Assembly (NCBI GenBank): GCA_018873225.1 | Contig: JAEILZ010000002.1 | Coordinates: 5,456,001 to 5,520,000 of the forward strand | Reading direction: 5' to 3' | DNA from: [Phialemoniopsis] sp. UDSM-2020 | Taxonomy: Eukaryota > Ascomycota > Sordariomycetes > Thyridiales > Thyridiaceae | Length of the DNA stretch: 64,000 nucleotides | In this document: positions 10,604-22,077 of the stretch, piece by piece | Layout: every line of letters starts with the position of its first letter | Numbering within the stretch: the stretch's first letter is position 1 | Made by a program: the position numbers and the translations under genes | Notes under the pieces: model-generated | Told to the model about the DNA's origin: nothing | Seen by the model: only the letters and a program-made list of their open reading frames with translations | Databases searched by the model: none

Positions 10604-12345
10604 ATGGGTTCTCACGAGCAGTCCACACAGAAGAAACGCATCTTCTTGAATGCCTTTGAGATGAATGGCATAGGTCACCTCAGGTAACCCAACTCCTCCC
10701 CTTTTGTGTCTCTCAAATAATAATGAATCGTTGAAGCGTCGGGCAATGGCGAAATCCTGACGATCAAAGTCTACGTAAAACCACTCTGGACTATTGGGTC
10801 AACCTCGCTACCCTTTTGGACGAGGCCGGGTTTACAGGCATATTCCTCGCCGACAACTTTGGTTCACATGATGTCTACAAGGGAAGCCACGCACCAGCCA
10901 TTCAGGCCGGCTCTCAGTGGCCTGTTTTTGACCCGTTTGTTGTACGTATGGTATGTCCTGGTTTCAACATCGACATGGGTTGCTAATGAAAAACGCTTGA
11001 CGATGTAAAGATTATCTCTGCTATGGCTGCCGTCACTAAGAACTTGAGCTTCGGCATCACGGCATGCACAACATTTGAGCCTCCTTTTCTCCTAGCCAAG
11101 CGTCTTTCCACACTAGACCATCTGACCAATGGTCGAATAGCTTGGGTTCATACAGCCTTCCCGATCGCAAATGTTTGAATAGGGTAATGCTAACACAGCC
11201 TTAGAACATAGTGACATCGTGGAGTGAAAGTGCAGCCCGGGCAGTCGGCTTCGACAAACTTCCGGAACATGACGAACGATATATCATAGCACAGGAGTAT
11301 GTCGAGTTGATGTACAAGTAAGACTGCATAAAACACCTCCACCCTCTGTCCCATGCTTATTGAAGCACACATCCAGGCTGTGGGAAGGTTCGTGGGCCGA
11401 CGATGCCGTGGTTGCTGACGCAGAAGCCGGAGTCTTGACGAACCCAGATAAAGTGCGCAAGATCTCACACAAGGGCAAGTACTTCAAGTGCGAGAGTGCC
11501 TTCCAGGTCAGCCCTAGTCCTCAGAGGACTCCCGTGATCTTCCAGGCGGGTATGTCACCGTGAGTCTGCTCCTGCCCCTTACCTAACGCTAGTGACATGG
11601 CTGACACCGTGATAGAGCCGGATCCCAGTTCGGAGCAAAGCATGCCGAATGCATCTTTGTCAGCGCTCCGAACACAACCTTCCTCAAGGCAAAGATCCAA
11701 CAAACCCGAGCCCTGATCGCCGAGCAAGGCCGCGATCCGACGCACGTCAGGTTCTTCCTCTCGTTCACTCCCATACTGGCAGAGACCGAAGCAGAAGCCC
11801 AGGTAAAGCTGGAGAAACTTCAGAAGTATGCCATCGTTGAAGGCTCGTTAGCCAAGTTTGCAGCCATCAATGGTATTGACCTTGGCGACTTTGATCTCGA
11901 CGAAGAGTTCCCTACCTCCAAAGACGACCCGAAGCTGGCTAGATTCAATGCCAAACAGCGCGAGATCCTAGTGGCAAGACCACACGGGTATACTCAGTGG
12001 ACGCCAAGGGTACTCGGCCAATGGTCCTCCATTGGTGGATCGGGTCCGATTGCCGTTGGCACTGCATCAACAGTGGCAGATGAGATTGAACGCTGGATCT
12101 ACGAGGCGGATGTGGACGGCTTCAACCTTGGTCACGTAGCTGTGCCGCAGTCGTTCGAGGATATGGCCTACCTTCTCATTCCAGAGCTGAGAAGACGAGG
12201 CTGGCTGGGCGAGAGTATTCCAGGAGGAACCCTGCGTGAAAATCTGCGTGGAGCGCGAGGAGAACGAGGCTTGGACAGCACACACCCTGGCTCTGCCTTC
12301 AAGTTTGATAGGCTGGAGGCGGAAGCGACCCTTGTGAGCCATTGA
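10604..12345 (+). CDS. FMN-dependent monooxygenase, NtaA/SnaA/DszA (bacterial luciferase-like) family
   Basis: Six exons: 10604-10683, 10737-10941, 11011-11145, 11205-11317, 11377-11559, 11616-12345, giving 481 residues. The reading contains the family landmarks in order: FLADNFGSHDVY, an AMAAVT block after DPF, LDHLTNGRIAWNIVTSW, ARAVGFDKLPEHDERY, FQAGMSPAGS, and GTASTVADEIERW near the end. These enzymes use FMNH2 from a separate reductase to cleave C-N or C-S bonds in compounds such as nitrilotriacetate or sulfonates, or to oxidise ketones. The donor of the third intron (GTTCAT, 11146) is weak and should be checked. It is paired with the Baeyer-Villiger enzyme and carrier in a likely catabolic cluster. 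Confidence 0.85.
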
Positions 12346-12921
12346 TAACAATCCCAAGATCGAACATATCCAAATTTGCAGTTGCGAAGTGATATAGAGA
12401 CTTTTAGGTTACTTCTCGATGTTATTTAGTGCTCGCAGCGTGCTGGTTGGAAGAACTGTGGTTCTCACTCCCTCTGCTAGAACCACGATGTCAATTAAAT
12501 GAAATTCGGGTCGACACTGAAACCCGAGGATCAAATAAAGAAGAAAGAACATATAATATGCCAAGTTGGTGACAGATTAGTTGACGGGTTGTCTTCGCGA
12601 TGTACCTCAATTCTTTAATGATCATCCAGGGTTATCCCACTACCTAAGTCTATTTACATGTAGGTCACTCAGTTTGTTAGTAACTTGGGTATAGAATGAC
12701 CCAAAACCGTCAACCATTCTGACACCCACATGGATGCTTGTTTTACTTGATAGCGGGCTTGAATGATAAAGCTCGAGTAGACTAATGTCACTAGCACGCC
12801 ATACCTCTCGATATGACGAAGCCCACACCTTAACGATCCGTGACCCGCTTGTTCGGTCATTCTTTTCGACGTCAAATCTTTCCCCCTTGATCCGACATGG
12901 ATAGTTAAACGCGATCATGAC
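12346..12921. other. Intergenic upstream of the Zn2Cys6 regulator
   Basis: Contains one copy of the dispersed repeat (listed separately) and, at 12506-12527, an exact dyad TCGGGT-N10-ACCCGA. The dyad could be a regulator site or a transcript hairpin; no gene is seen. Confidence 0.5.
12560..12770 (+). repeat. Dispersed repeat, copy A (left flank of regulator gene)
   Basis: About 200 bp alignable by eye to 61005-61240 and, in reverse, to 15080-15262. Shared blocks include AGATTAGT(T/C)GACG, TTATCCCACT, GTTAGTAA, and CTGACACCCAC. It lies just outside the regulator gene in inverted orientation to copy B. The element type is not recognised. Confidence 0.6.
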
Positions 12922-15058
12922 ATGACAATGCTCAATTCCGACCAGGCTCCTAGAATCACTCGAAAGCGAGGCAGACGAACTAGTGCGTGCACGGAATGTC
13001 GGCGGCGTAGGCAAAAGGTATGGCCCGAGTCTCCAGGCCGATAGGAGGCGATGTCCTATATCCGAGTGCTAAGCTGATCTTTAATATGGATAGTGTGATG
13101 GTCTGAGTCCATGTTCCCATTGCAGAAAGCGAGGCGGTGCTGCTATCTGCCATTTCGCTACTAATACTCCGAGACTTCGCAATACCACTGAATCCGGGAA
13201 GTCATGTCCATCGGAGCAACACGACATTGAGATCGACGAGGGTCTGGAAAATGAGCCTGTGAAGCATGGCGGTCCGATTCAGGACCCCGCAGCTGGCTGG
13301 CTCATACAAAATCGCGGAGTGCCATCTTTCTTCGGCTCCTCTTACTTCGGACCTGACATTGCAGCAACAGTACTGAGCATGTCAACTCCTAAACACGATG
13401 CAGGAGTCGCGGACGGCTCAAAACTTAGTTTTGCAGTTGCGGCGCTAGAAGACGTTGAGGAGACATCTGCCCAGTTGTTCCAAGACCTAGGTCTCTTGTT
13501 TCGGAGTAAAGCCTCAATTGACCATCTTGTTGATTCCTTCGTTATAGAGCTTCGGACCGAGCTGGGAGCCTTTACCGAAGCGCCCTTTCGTCAAAAGTAC
13601 GAAGACTTTTGGAATATTCCGCCTGGGTCACACGCTATCTCTTCAGTCGACATATCGTGGTTGTCTCTCTTGTTCGTGGTCATTGCCTGCGCAGTGCACC
13701 TAGACGTTCCCACTCCTTGCTCCAACGAGACGAAGCGACGGACCGAGCGTATTGCCAGTCGATACTATCGCGCTTCAAGACGATGTGCAGATCTTGCCTC
13801 GTCTGCTAAGGGTGAGACACTGGATCTCATCTGTGCTGGCGTGTTGTCGACTCGATACCTTATGCGTGCTAGACGACTGGCTGAAGCATGGCTACAGATA
13901 GGCCAGACTGTGCGACTATCTGTTGCTCAAGGGCTGCACATAGATGGATCTCAATGGAATTTGCCTCATAAGACAACACAAGAGCGCAGGAGATTATGGA
14001 GCGCCGTGTACAGCTTGGACCGCCTCTTAGCACTTGCATTAGGTCGTCCGAACAGTGTAGGGGACGGTCAGTGTAGCACCAAGCCTCCCACGAGCTTGGA
14101 CGCAGTCGATACCCGTCCAAGTGATACTAGGCTTGCGATTCATCTCCATTCTCTATCCATACTGGCAGGGAAGATTCAAGAGCACTGCTTCGGGGCGGAG
14201 CGAGATGACTTTGACGCAACGACTGCATTGGAAGCTCAACTCCAGCAGTGGGCCTTATCCGTGCCATCTTACCTAGCTATCGAGCGCCCAGACACAAGCC
14301 TTGATTCCGAGAACACATATCTCCCGTGGCATCGACTCTTCCTGCAGACTTCCTATCACTTCGTACGCATCACACTACACCGGCCATTCATCCTTAAGTC
14401 TTCTATCACAGACCGCTTCCGGGGTAGCAGAGAGGCATGCATATCGTCGGCTTGTGCAGATCTTGAGATACGGCTTCGTTGTTGCCAGCCGCATTCTGCC
14501 GCAGATTTCAAGGTGTCCTTCGCCGCTCATCAACTTTGCAGTAGTGCCCTTGTGATGGCCATTATTGCGTTGCACGAGCCTAATGGGCCTTCTACTGGGG
14601 AGATACTGCCAGATTTGGAGGCGTATTGCACTTACCAACAGTCGCGCATATGGACCAATGCTTGTGGACTGGCGGAGACACGGCTTATTCGGAGTTGTAA
14701 GGAGCGAGTGGAAAAGCTCCGGGCAAGTCGAGACCACCGAGGTTCTCAGTTGGGCTCTCCAACCTTGAATGTGTCAGAGGTTTCAGCCGAAAATGTAGAC
14801 CCAGCCATCCTAGGTTCTCTTTCGGTGCCTATTGACGGTCTAAGCAACGGCAACACGTCGGAACTAGGTGTGGCAGATGACACGATCACAAGGGACTCGA
14901 TGACCACCCTGGTAGAAACTTCACTACCGACCCCTAACAACACGTATGACAGTCAGTTCTGGCAGGACCTAGATGTTTTCCAGTCGTACGGAGACTCGCT
15001 TCAGACCTGGGAAGGACTGCCTTCTTTTCTTTTGGAAGTCTCTGACGCTGCTAGGTAG
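12922..15058 (+). CDS. Zn(II)2Cys6 transcription factor with fungal-specific regulatory domain
   Basis: Two exons, 12922-13017 and 13094-15058 (686 residues). The binuclear zinc cluster is split by the intron and reads C23-x2-C26-x6-C33-x5-C39-x2-C42-x8-C51. The middle of the protein carries the fungal-specific transcription factor domain, with an ICAGVLSTRYLMRARR segment followed by VRLSVAQGLHID and ERRRLWSAVYSLDRLLALALGRP. The last 130 residues are Ser/Thr/Asp-rich, as in activation regions. It is next to the oxygenase pair and carrier, so it probably controls them through CGG palindromes; that is inference. An in-frame ATG at 12928 is an alternative start. Confidence 0.85.
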
Positions 15059-15079
15059 CTGTAGTTACTCTTCACGTAC

Positions 15080-15262
15080 TTCTTTCATGAAGCATGTTGA
15101 TAAGATAGTGCTCATTCAAAGCGCGTACAAGGAGCGTCAATTGGTTTGCGACTGGAGTGGGTGTCGGAAAGTTTGACGGGGTTTGATCAATCTCTACCCA
15201 AACCACTATCAGATTCAATGATCAGTCCACAGGTAGTGGGATAATCCAGGTCGCTCAATCAT
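15080..15262 (-). repeat. Dispersed repeat, copy B (right flank of regulator gene, inverted)
   Basis: Read on the minus strand it contains GGATTATCCCACTACC, then GGGTAGAGATTGATCAA and TTCCGACACCCACT, in the same order as copy C at 61 kb. With copy A it brackets the regulator gene like long terminal inverted repeats. Confidence 0.6.
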
Positions 15263-15516
15263 AAGTCGAGCCGCCACGTCATGGCCAATGGGATACCCAC
15301 TATTCTGTTACACTGCATGGCCTTCTGATACCGGTTTGTTGGTGGTTTTGGGTCACTAATTCTGCAGGTTTGGACTCCACTTCCTCCTCAGCTTCAGCCC
15401 AACCTCGAAGTCTTTGTTACAGTAAGCGCCAGGCATATTACCCAGAAGCGTGCTCCTCGGATCGTTTCTCTGCTGTTCTCCTTCACCCAAGAACTATTTT
15501 GAAATAAGGATCGACC
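15263..15516. other. Leader and promoter of the YGQ-rich gene
   Basis: Short non-coding interval with a pyrimidine-rich stretch before the start at 15517; no gene seen. Confidence 0.5.
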
Positions 15517-17265
15517 ATGTCTTCCCACGGCGTGCCCGAGGTCCTGATGAAAAAGGTCGACGAGTACGTCGACTCGCTCGCGCCCCAAATCCAGCCCCGC
15601 ATCGCGTCAGAGCTCGATCTTTTCCAGCAGAAAACAATCGACAGCTTGGAGACCCAGGTCGTCGACGCCTTTCGCTCGCTCTTCCAAAAGAACTCGTCTA
15701 GCGGTGGCGACGGATCCAGAGGCAGCCCCTGGAACCTGAATGACGCGGCCCCAGATTCCTACGGCGGACAGTCGCTGCCGTTTGCGGACGAGATAGCCAG
15801 CCTGACGCGCAACTTTGGCAAGATCGCCGATGGAGCGGGCGACGACCTGCGCGACATCTTTGACCTCACTGAAGGCGGTAGCCGCGGCGGCGATGAGAGC
15901 ACCAGGTCCCGTGGTGGCGGCGATTCTTTCTCGCAGAGTGGGGGTGCCAAGGCCTTCCTCTCCGCCGCCATGAACGTCGTGCAGGACCACCTGGACAAGA
16001 ACGATGGCAGAGGGGGCAGCGGCGGCCAGAAGTTCCAGCTCGACGGCCTTCTCGGCGTGCTGAGCGACACCGTCAAGGACGCAGCGCGCAACCCTGAGGA
16101 GAAGGCGCGCCTCATCAGCCCGGAGATCAAGGAGAAGGTCGGCGCGAAGCTGCGCGCCCAGCACGCGCCGATCGCGGAGCAGTTCACGCGCATCGCCCTC
16201 GAGCACATCAAGCGCTGGCTGCGCGGCAACACGAGCGCGCGGGACCTGGGCGACGGCGCCAAGGGTGAGATTGAGGATCAGGTCAAGGATCTGGTGAAGG
16301 GCATCGGCGGCCTGTTTGGCAAGAAGCACTCGAGCGACGAGGGATCCGCGAGGGGTTTCGGCGATCAGGATCGGGACGGTGAGCAAGGCGGAGAGAAGAG
16401 CGGCGGCTTCTCCAAGGTCATCAGCGACAAGCTCAGCACGGGCTTGGCCAAGGTGCACAGGGAGGTCCGCCTCGAGTTCCGCACCGTCCTAGGCGGCATC
16501 GAGAAGCAGCTGTTCGAGTTCTTGCCCGATGAGGTGCAGCGGCCGCTAGAGAAAATCCTGGGTGGCAACCCCTTCGACTCACAGCTCGACCGCGATGCCG
16601 AGCCTCATGCGGACCGCGGCTTCGGCGACGACATCAAGGCCAAGCTGGTCACCAAGATCCGCGCATTGGTGCGCAAGGTGCAGGAGACACTACGTGAGAG
16701 TATCTTGGGTGTCGTCAACGGCGGTCACCGCAAGTTCGAGCGCGAGAGCTGGACATTCGTGCAGAAAATTGTAGAGGGCAAGGTACAGCGATACTTACCA
16801 AAAGTCAAGATCACAGTACCGGATGACATCGGCAACGAGGGCGTGAGCGTGGGAGCGCCGGCGCAGGGTGCGCAGCTCGGTGGTGTACCTCAGCCAGCAC
16901 CACCCAACGCTTCCAGTTATGAGCAGCGTCCGCCATCCGTCCACAATCAGGGATATAGCCAGGGTGAGGCACAGGGACACGGTACCTCTTATGGACAAGG
17001 TCAGCCCTACAGCCAGAATGTGCCACATGGACAGGCTCCATCGTATGGGCAGAATCCACCTTATGGAGAAACTCAGTCGTATGGTCAGAACCAATCATAC
17101 CAACAGACCTCGTCATATAGCCAGAATCAACCATACGGGCAAAATCCGCCACATGTGCAGAACCCTCCTTATGGCCAGACTCAGCATTATCAGCAGAACA
17201 CCGCGTACGGTCAGGATCAAGGGTACAGTCAGAACCAGCCTTATGGCCAGAATCCACCATACTAG
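15517..17265 (+). CDS. Conserved-type unknown protein with prion-like YGQ-rich tail
   Basis: A single exon of 582 residues starting MSSHGVPEVLMKK. Residues 1-440 are charged and probably mostly helical, with Gly/Ser/Asp-rich linkers, and include segments such as VDEYVDSLAPQIQPRIASEL. From about base 16900 the sequence becomes a degenerate tandem of short units built on YGQNPPYGQ and YSQNQPYGQ. This is a low-complexity Tyr/Gly/Gln/Asn/Pro composition like that of phase-separating or prion-like domains. There is no signal peptide or membrane helix. Codon use in the first two thirds is strongly GC3-rich while the repeat is not. I do not recognise the function. Confidence 0.75.
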   Translation: MSSHGVPEVLMKKVDEYVDSLAPQIQPRIASELDLFQQKTIDSLETQVVDAFRSLFQKNSSSGGDGSRGSPWNLNDAAPDSYGGQSLPFADEIASLTRNFGKIADGAGDDLRDIFDLTEGGSRGGDESTRSRGGGDSFSQSGGAKAFLSAAMNVVQDHLDKNDGRGGSGGQKFQLDGLLGVLSDTVKDAARNPEEKARLISPEIKEKVGAKLRAQHAPIAEQFTRIALEHIKRWLRGNTSARDLGDGAKGEIEDQVKDLVKGIGGLFGKKHSSDEGSARGFGDQDRDGEQGGEKSGGFSKVISDKLSTGLAKVHREVRLEFRTVLGGIEKQLFEFLPDEVQRPLEKILGGNPFDSQLDRDAEPHADRGFGDDIKAKLVTKIRALVRKVQETLRESILGVVNGGHRKFERESWTFVQKIVEGKVQRYLPKVKITVPDDIGNEGVSVGAPAQGAQLGGVPQPAPPNASSYEQRPPSVHNQGYSQGEAQGHGTSYGQGQPYSQNVPHGQAPSYGQNPPYGETQSYGQNQSYQQTSSYSQNQPYGQNPPHVQNPPYGQTQHYQQNTAYGQDQGYSQNQPYGQNPPY

Positions 17266-18285
17266 GGGGAAACATGTAAAAAGAAGATGAGAAGCGGAAG
17301 AGCTGCAGGATCTCGGCGAGCTAGCACAAACCCGTCGTGATAGTACTAGGGCTAGAAACAGACATAGCTACAATACTTAGCTGCTTTCCAACGGACACAA
17401 CAATTCCTCTGTTGTTTCTAGTCGCTGGTATGGAATGAAATGCACTTTGTCACTTCAAGTGGTAAAAAGATACTACTAGGTAGATTCTGCTTTTCCGGCA
17501 TCTATCTCTCAACTCAGTCCAAGGCAGCGAGTCATGGCTGTCCATTCCCATCTTCTGGACAATGTACCCGGCCTGAAGAACGAAAACACAAGTGCGTTTC
17601 AACTCGGAGTTGTGGTCCGTGCCGCTTTTTGGTCGGTTGTGAACTGCCGCCCTGCCGCTTCATCGCTTGTTATGGGGGAGACTTGAATGTTTGTGGCTTA
17701 AACGAGGCATGAAGAAGCGATTCGTCCTTGGAATAGCGTATTTAAATGGCATGCGAGGAAATAAGATTGCGGAAGGCCATGCTGTGGGGGATTGGCCCTC
17801 TCGCTTGCAGTTGCATTCCTAACAAGACAAGGCTGGAGGCTAGACCTGCTCTAGACGGCTTGGCCCTATGACTAGCGTCATAAGGGTCCCTGCCGCCTTG
17901 ACATTCATATTGAGGGCATTTCCCGCTGCCAGTAACAATATGCCTGAAAAGAAGGCTCGTTTTGCCTGGTGACGGGTGTCTGGAACAAGGAATGCCTGTA
18001 GATTTAAACGTCTTAGAGTTCAAGCCACACCTACCCTTCAGGATTGGTCGACGACTGTATTCGGGTAGGCTTACTACTGGTGTCGTCTTGTGAGCAGTAG
18101 TCGATACTATAGTTAGTCTGGGCCTGTCTCATGAGTAGAGCAGATATAAACAAACGATGAGATAGGCAGGTGTATAAAGATATGGGGATGGTGCTGACGG
18201 CTCCTCCGGGGGTTGGAGCAAGGAGGAGCAAGGGTCCCTAGCGCGCGCCGGCACTAATCGCCAGTCATTCTTTTATCCAGGTAAA
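17266..18285. other. Intergenic, head of the amino-acid oxidase gene
   Basis: About 1 kb between the YGQ-rich gene and the oxidase. Only short frames without domains; the last 200 bp are presumably the oxidase promoter. Confidence 0.5.
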
Positions 18286-20212
18286 ATGTCGTTCTTTATC
18301 AATTCGTTCATTACGGCCCTGCTTTTGGGCCAGTCACTCGCTTTTCCCACATGGAATAACACCAACAACACCCTCCCTCATCCCCAGCCCGCGCCCACGG
18401 TGATCGTCAAGACCATCTGCAACGATGGAAAGCTCGCTGCAGCCAACCCCCGCGCGGCTTTCTTCAGAAAGCTCGTGGAGGAGTCGGACTATGGCAAGTA
18501 CACCAAGGTCGCCTCGCCCCAGGGTAGCAAGGTGAAGGTCGGTATCGTCGGTGCAGGCGCTGCAGGTCTTTACGCTGCTATGCTGCTCGACTCCCTTGAC
18601 ATTGACTACGACATCCACGAGGCTTCTGAGCGCATTGGTGGAAGAATCTTCACATATCGCTTTGACCAAGCTGCATGGGACCAGTCGACTCCCAAGGATC
18701 CCGCCTACTACGACTACTATGTAAGTGGGAAGCCGTCCCATCGTGGTATTTGAACACCACTAACGCCATGTATAGGACGTCGGAGCGATGCGTTTCCCAC
18801 CGATGCCCTACATGGACCGCGTCATCGGCAACGAGTCGTGGAGTTTGATCCCCTACATCAACGCGCGCGTCTCCGAAAAGGACCAGGTCGTCAAGAAGCA
18901 CTACGTCTTCAAGACGGACAACACCTTCCGCCTGTACAACGGCGTCACGTCCCTGCTGCAGGACCCCAACTCGGCCTCGCCCAGCCGCTACAACGTGCCC
19001 ATCTTCAACACGACCTTTGACGCCCTCTCGGCCTCGCAGGTCTGGGCCGACCAGGTCGCCACCCTGACCGCCGCGCTCGAGGCCGACTTTGACACGGGCT
19101 TCAACCTGCTCATGCAGTACGACTCGATGTCGGTGCGCGAGTTCCTGCTACGCCGGGGCTTCGCCAACAGCGAGATCGACTGGATGGAGACGATGAACGA
19201 CGCCACGGGCCACTACGACATGTACTCCATGTCCCAGGCCGTGCTCGAGCAGTGGATCTTTGACAGTGCCGACATCAACAACTGGTCCCTGATCAACGGC
19301 GGCATGGACATGCTGACCAAGGGCATGAACCTCGTCGTCAAGAACAAACCCGTCATGAACAACCGCGTGACCGACATCAAGCGCGGCGCCGGCTGCGGCC
19401 TCAAGGTGGTCGTCAACCACACGCAAGAGTACGAGTACGCGCACGTCATCTCTACCGTGCCGCTCGGCGCCCTGCAGGCCATCAACACGACAGAGCTGCA
19501 GCTGAGCTACTTCCAGAACACGGCGATCCGCACGCTCAACTACGACCCGTCGACCAAGATCGGCTTCAAGTTCAAGACGCGCTGGTGGGAGCACCTCGCC
19601 ACGGGCGCCTTCCAGGGCGGCCAGTCCTTCACCGACCTGCCCATCCGTCGCTGCGTCTACCCGTCCTACGGCCTCGACGTCCCCGGCGCCCCGGGGACCA
19701 TGATCGCCAGCTACGTCTGGGGCCAGGACGCGAGCCGCCTGGGCTCGTACCTCAACCCGCACAACGCCGACGACCAGTGGCCCGAGCAGCCCGAGAGCGC
19801 CGACGTGCTCGTCGACCTGACCCTGCGCGACCTGGCGCAGCTCAACGGCGTCACCTACGAGTTCGTCAAGGAGCAGTTTGTCGGCTGGCACGCGTACGAC
19901 TGGTACGGCTCGGCCTACTCCAACGGCGCGTTTGCCATCTTCGGCCCCGGCGAGTTCAGCAGCGTGATGCCGTGGCTGATGACGCCCGCGGCCGAGGGCC
20001 ACATGCATTTCGCCGGCGAGGCCCTGAGCTCCGGACACGCCTGGATCATTGGCGCGGTCAACAGTGCCTGGAGGACCGTCTTTGAGATTCTGTGCACTGA
20101 GGGCATGGAGGATAAGAAGAAGCAGTTCATTGAGCAGTGGGGTATCATTGATGAGGTGGACATGGGCTGGTACAACTGGTCTCCTGATGGATGGCCCACG
20201 TACAAGGAGTAA
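18286..20212 (+). CDS. Secreted flavin L-amino-acid oxidase
   Basis: Two exons, 18286-18720 and 18776-20212 (623 residues). A signal peptide (about 1-20, ending LGQSLAF) is followed by the FAD dinucleotide motif VGIVGAGAAGLYAA (about 85-98), EASERIGGRI, and after the intron the family signature DVGAMRFP. The C-terminus has GEALSSGHAWIIGAVNSAW, the usual FAD-contacting end of amine-oxidase-fold enzymes. The reaction is oxidative deamination of L-amino acids to keto acids, ammonia and H2O2, outside the cell if the signal peptide is used. This could serve nitrogen scavenging or antagonism. Exon 2 is very GC3-rich. It is convergent with the ferroportin gene, 71 bp apart. Confidence 0.9.
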
Positions 20213-20283
20213 AGTCATTTGACACTTTCTGTAGATATTTGATCCTGATATCTTGATAATATTCACCACCTTCTTTCTGAGTT

Positions 20284-22077
20284 CTAGGCCCTTGAGCCTA
20301 CATGTTGACTAGTGACCTTTTCGCCCGTCAAACAAGGAGGCATGTGGAGCAAGTGGCCGCGTCTCTTGCGGACGAAGGCGGTGTAAAGACCGCCAGCCGC
20401 GTACACTGCAACGACGCTGATGACGACAGGCCATCGGAACTGATCTGGGCGAGAGAATATGATTGTCGAGGCGTATGACAGAAGTTCGAAGAGGTTCTGG
20501 AACGATGCCTCGACAGTTGAGAAGGTTCCTCTGAAGTCTGCTTCCACCTCCTAGACATGTCTTTAGCATGTAACGCAACGTGGCTAGCACCTCGACTACT
20601 CACATCTTGTATGATATTCTGTGCACAGAGGTCGTAGCCCCAGAGCCCGACACGGCTGAGTGCGACGCCAACAGCGAGACCGGTGGCTGGCGCAACCCCG
20701 AGCGTGCCTAACGTCCTATCGCCTGCGAAAAAGAAGGCGATGCCGCCGGCAAGCCAAGTTGCCTGCCAGGATATGCTCCAAATACCCCCTCGGACCGTGC
20801 CGATCCGCTTCATCAGGTAGGGCGCAACCCAGGTAGCGCTCAGCTCAAGGATGGTGCTAACAGTACGAGCAATACCCACATGAAGTGACGTGTAGCCGAC
20901 AGAGATCAGGTATGTGATCATCTGGCCAGAGAATGATAAAACGGTGAAGTAGAGGAGGGCGAGTGCAAAAGAGGGGAGGAAAGCTGGGTGGCGGATGTAG
21001 AAGGGCAGAGACGAGATTGGAAGAACGCGATAGGTCCAAGATTTGAACAGGAAGCCTATTCCGGCAGACGATCCGCGCCCTACTTGTTCGCCTTCCGGTA
21101 CCACAGGATCACCTCTGAGGCTCAAAGCTGGAACCCTTCTGAAGACCTGTCCGATGCTGATCATCTCGATCAAGACGGAGAGGAGATTCATAGCCAGGGT
21201 GGTCCATATTGCGATAGCGGTGGACGCAATCATTACAGTCGAGATGACGAGCGGCCCGCACAACTTGCAAAAGAGGTCGATGCGACGGATGCGGGCGTTG
21301 AGCACTTTTCTAGGTTAGCATAGTGAGCGTCAATGGACGGAGATAGATACATACCCCGACGCGCTGCTTCGTCCCCCTCGGTGATGACGACCACCTGATA
21401 AACAATGTTAGTCCACCTGTCTGGTAGTGAATGGCAGACGGAACAGCTCTTACCCAGTCCCTCTCGACTGCGACGAGATTCATCAATGAGCACAGCTTCT
21501 CGACACAAGCAAGCAGCACTGATACTGCGAACAGCCCTGCCATCGCGCGACCCTGCACCCTCTTCTCCTCCATGGCCCAAAACAACGCGCAACTAGCGGC
21601 CACGGCAAGACGCTGTCCAATGATGGACGCGCGGACCACAGCCAGTCGGTCGGCCCGGTCGATGAGCGAGCCCACCGACTGTGCAAAGAGAATGGCGGCC
21701 GCATTGCGAACCAGAGCGTACACGGACAGGGGCAGCAGGGTGTGCGGGTAGATGGAAGCCAGAAAGAGCACGGCGGCGAACTCGAACAGACGCGAGTTCC
21801 AGGTGGACAGGAAGTGCGAGACGTAGAGGCGGATCTCGACTGAACGCGGCACGGTATCGTGGAAGTGGAAGGGAGCCTCGGCCTCCGGATCCGGCATCAT
21901 GGCTGGCTCAGTAGTGTAGCCGTCTGCATTATCGCTACCTCCTGTGTGAGTCGCTGCTGTCGAGCCTGATGAGGAGCGATGCGCTGGCGCTGGTTGATGA
22001 ACGTCCAGCTGGATCTGGCGGTCTGTGGGAGTCTGCGAGGGCGTTGCAGACCGGGGCTGAGACGTCGCTCCTGTCAT
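20284..22077 (-). CDS. Ferroportin-like iron exporter (SLC40 family)
   Basis: Four exons: 22077-21454, 21394-21355, 21304-20604, 20550-20284, giving 543 residues. After a Ser/Thr-rich N-terminal tail comes LYVSHFLSTWNSRLFEFAAVLFLA, the ferroportin first-helix signature. The exon 1/2 junction rebuilds ERDWVVVI, the family motif in the first half. The second half contains PFYIRHPAFLPSF, GYTSLHVGIAR and LSRVGLWGYDLCAQNIIQD, again as in SLC40 proteins. About 10-12 membrane helices are expected. Animal members export Fe2+. In fungi the family is patchily present and may act at the plasma or vacuolar membrane (inference). Confidence 0.9.

Noticed and set aside
15607..16458. 283-codon minus-strand frame opposite the YGQ-rich gene, and similar frames opposite the oxidase, FMO and GH105 genes
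   Set aside because: These are antisense shadows caused by strong G/C third-position bias of the real genes and have no domains.
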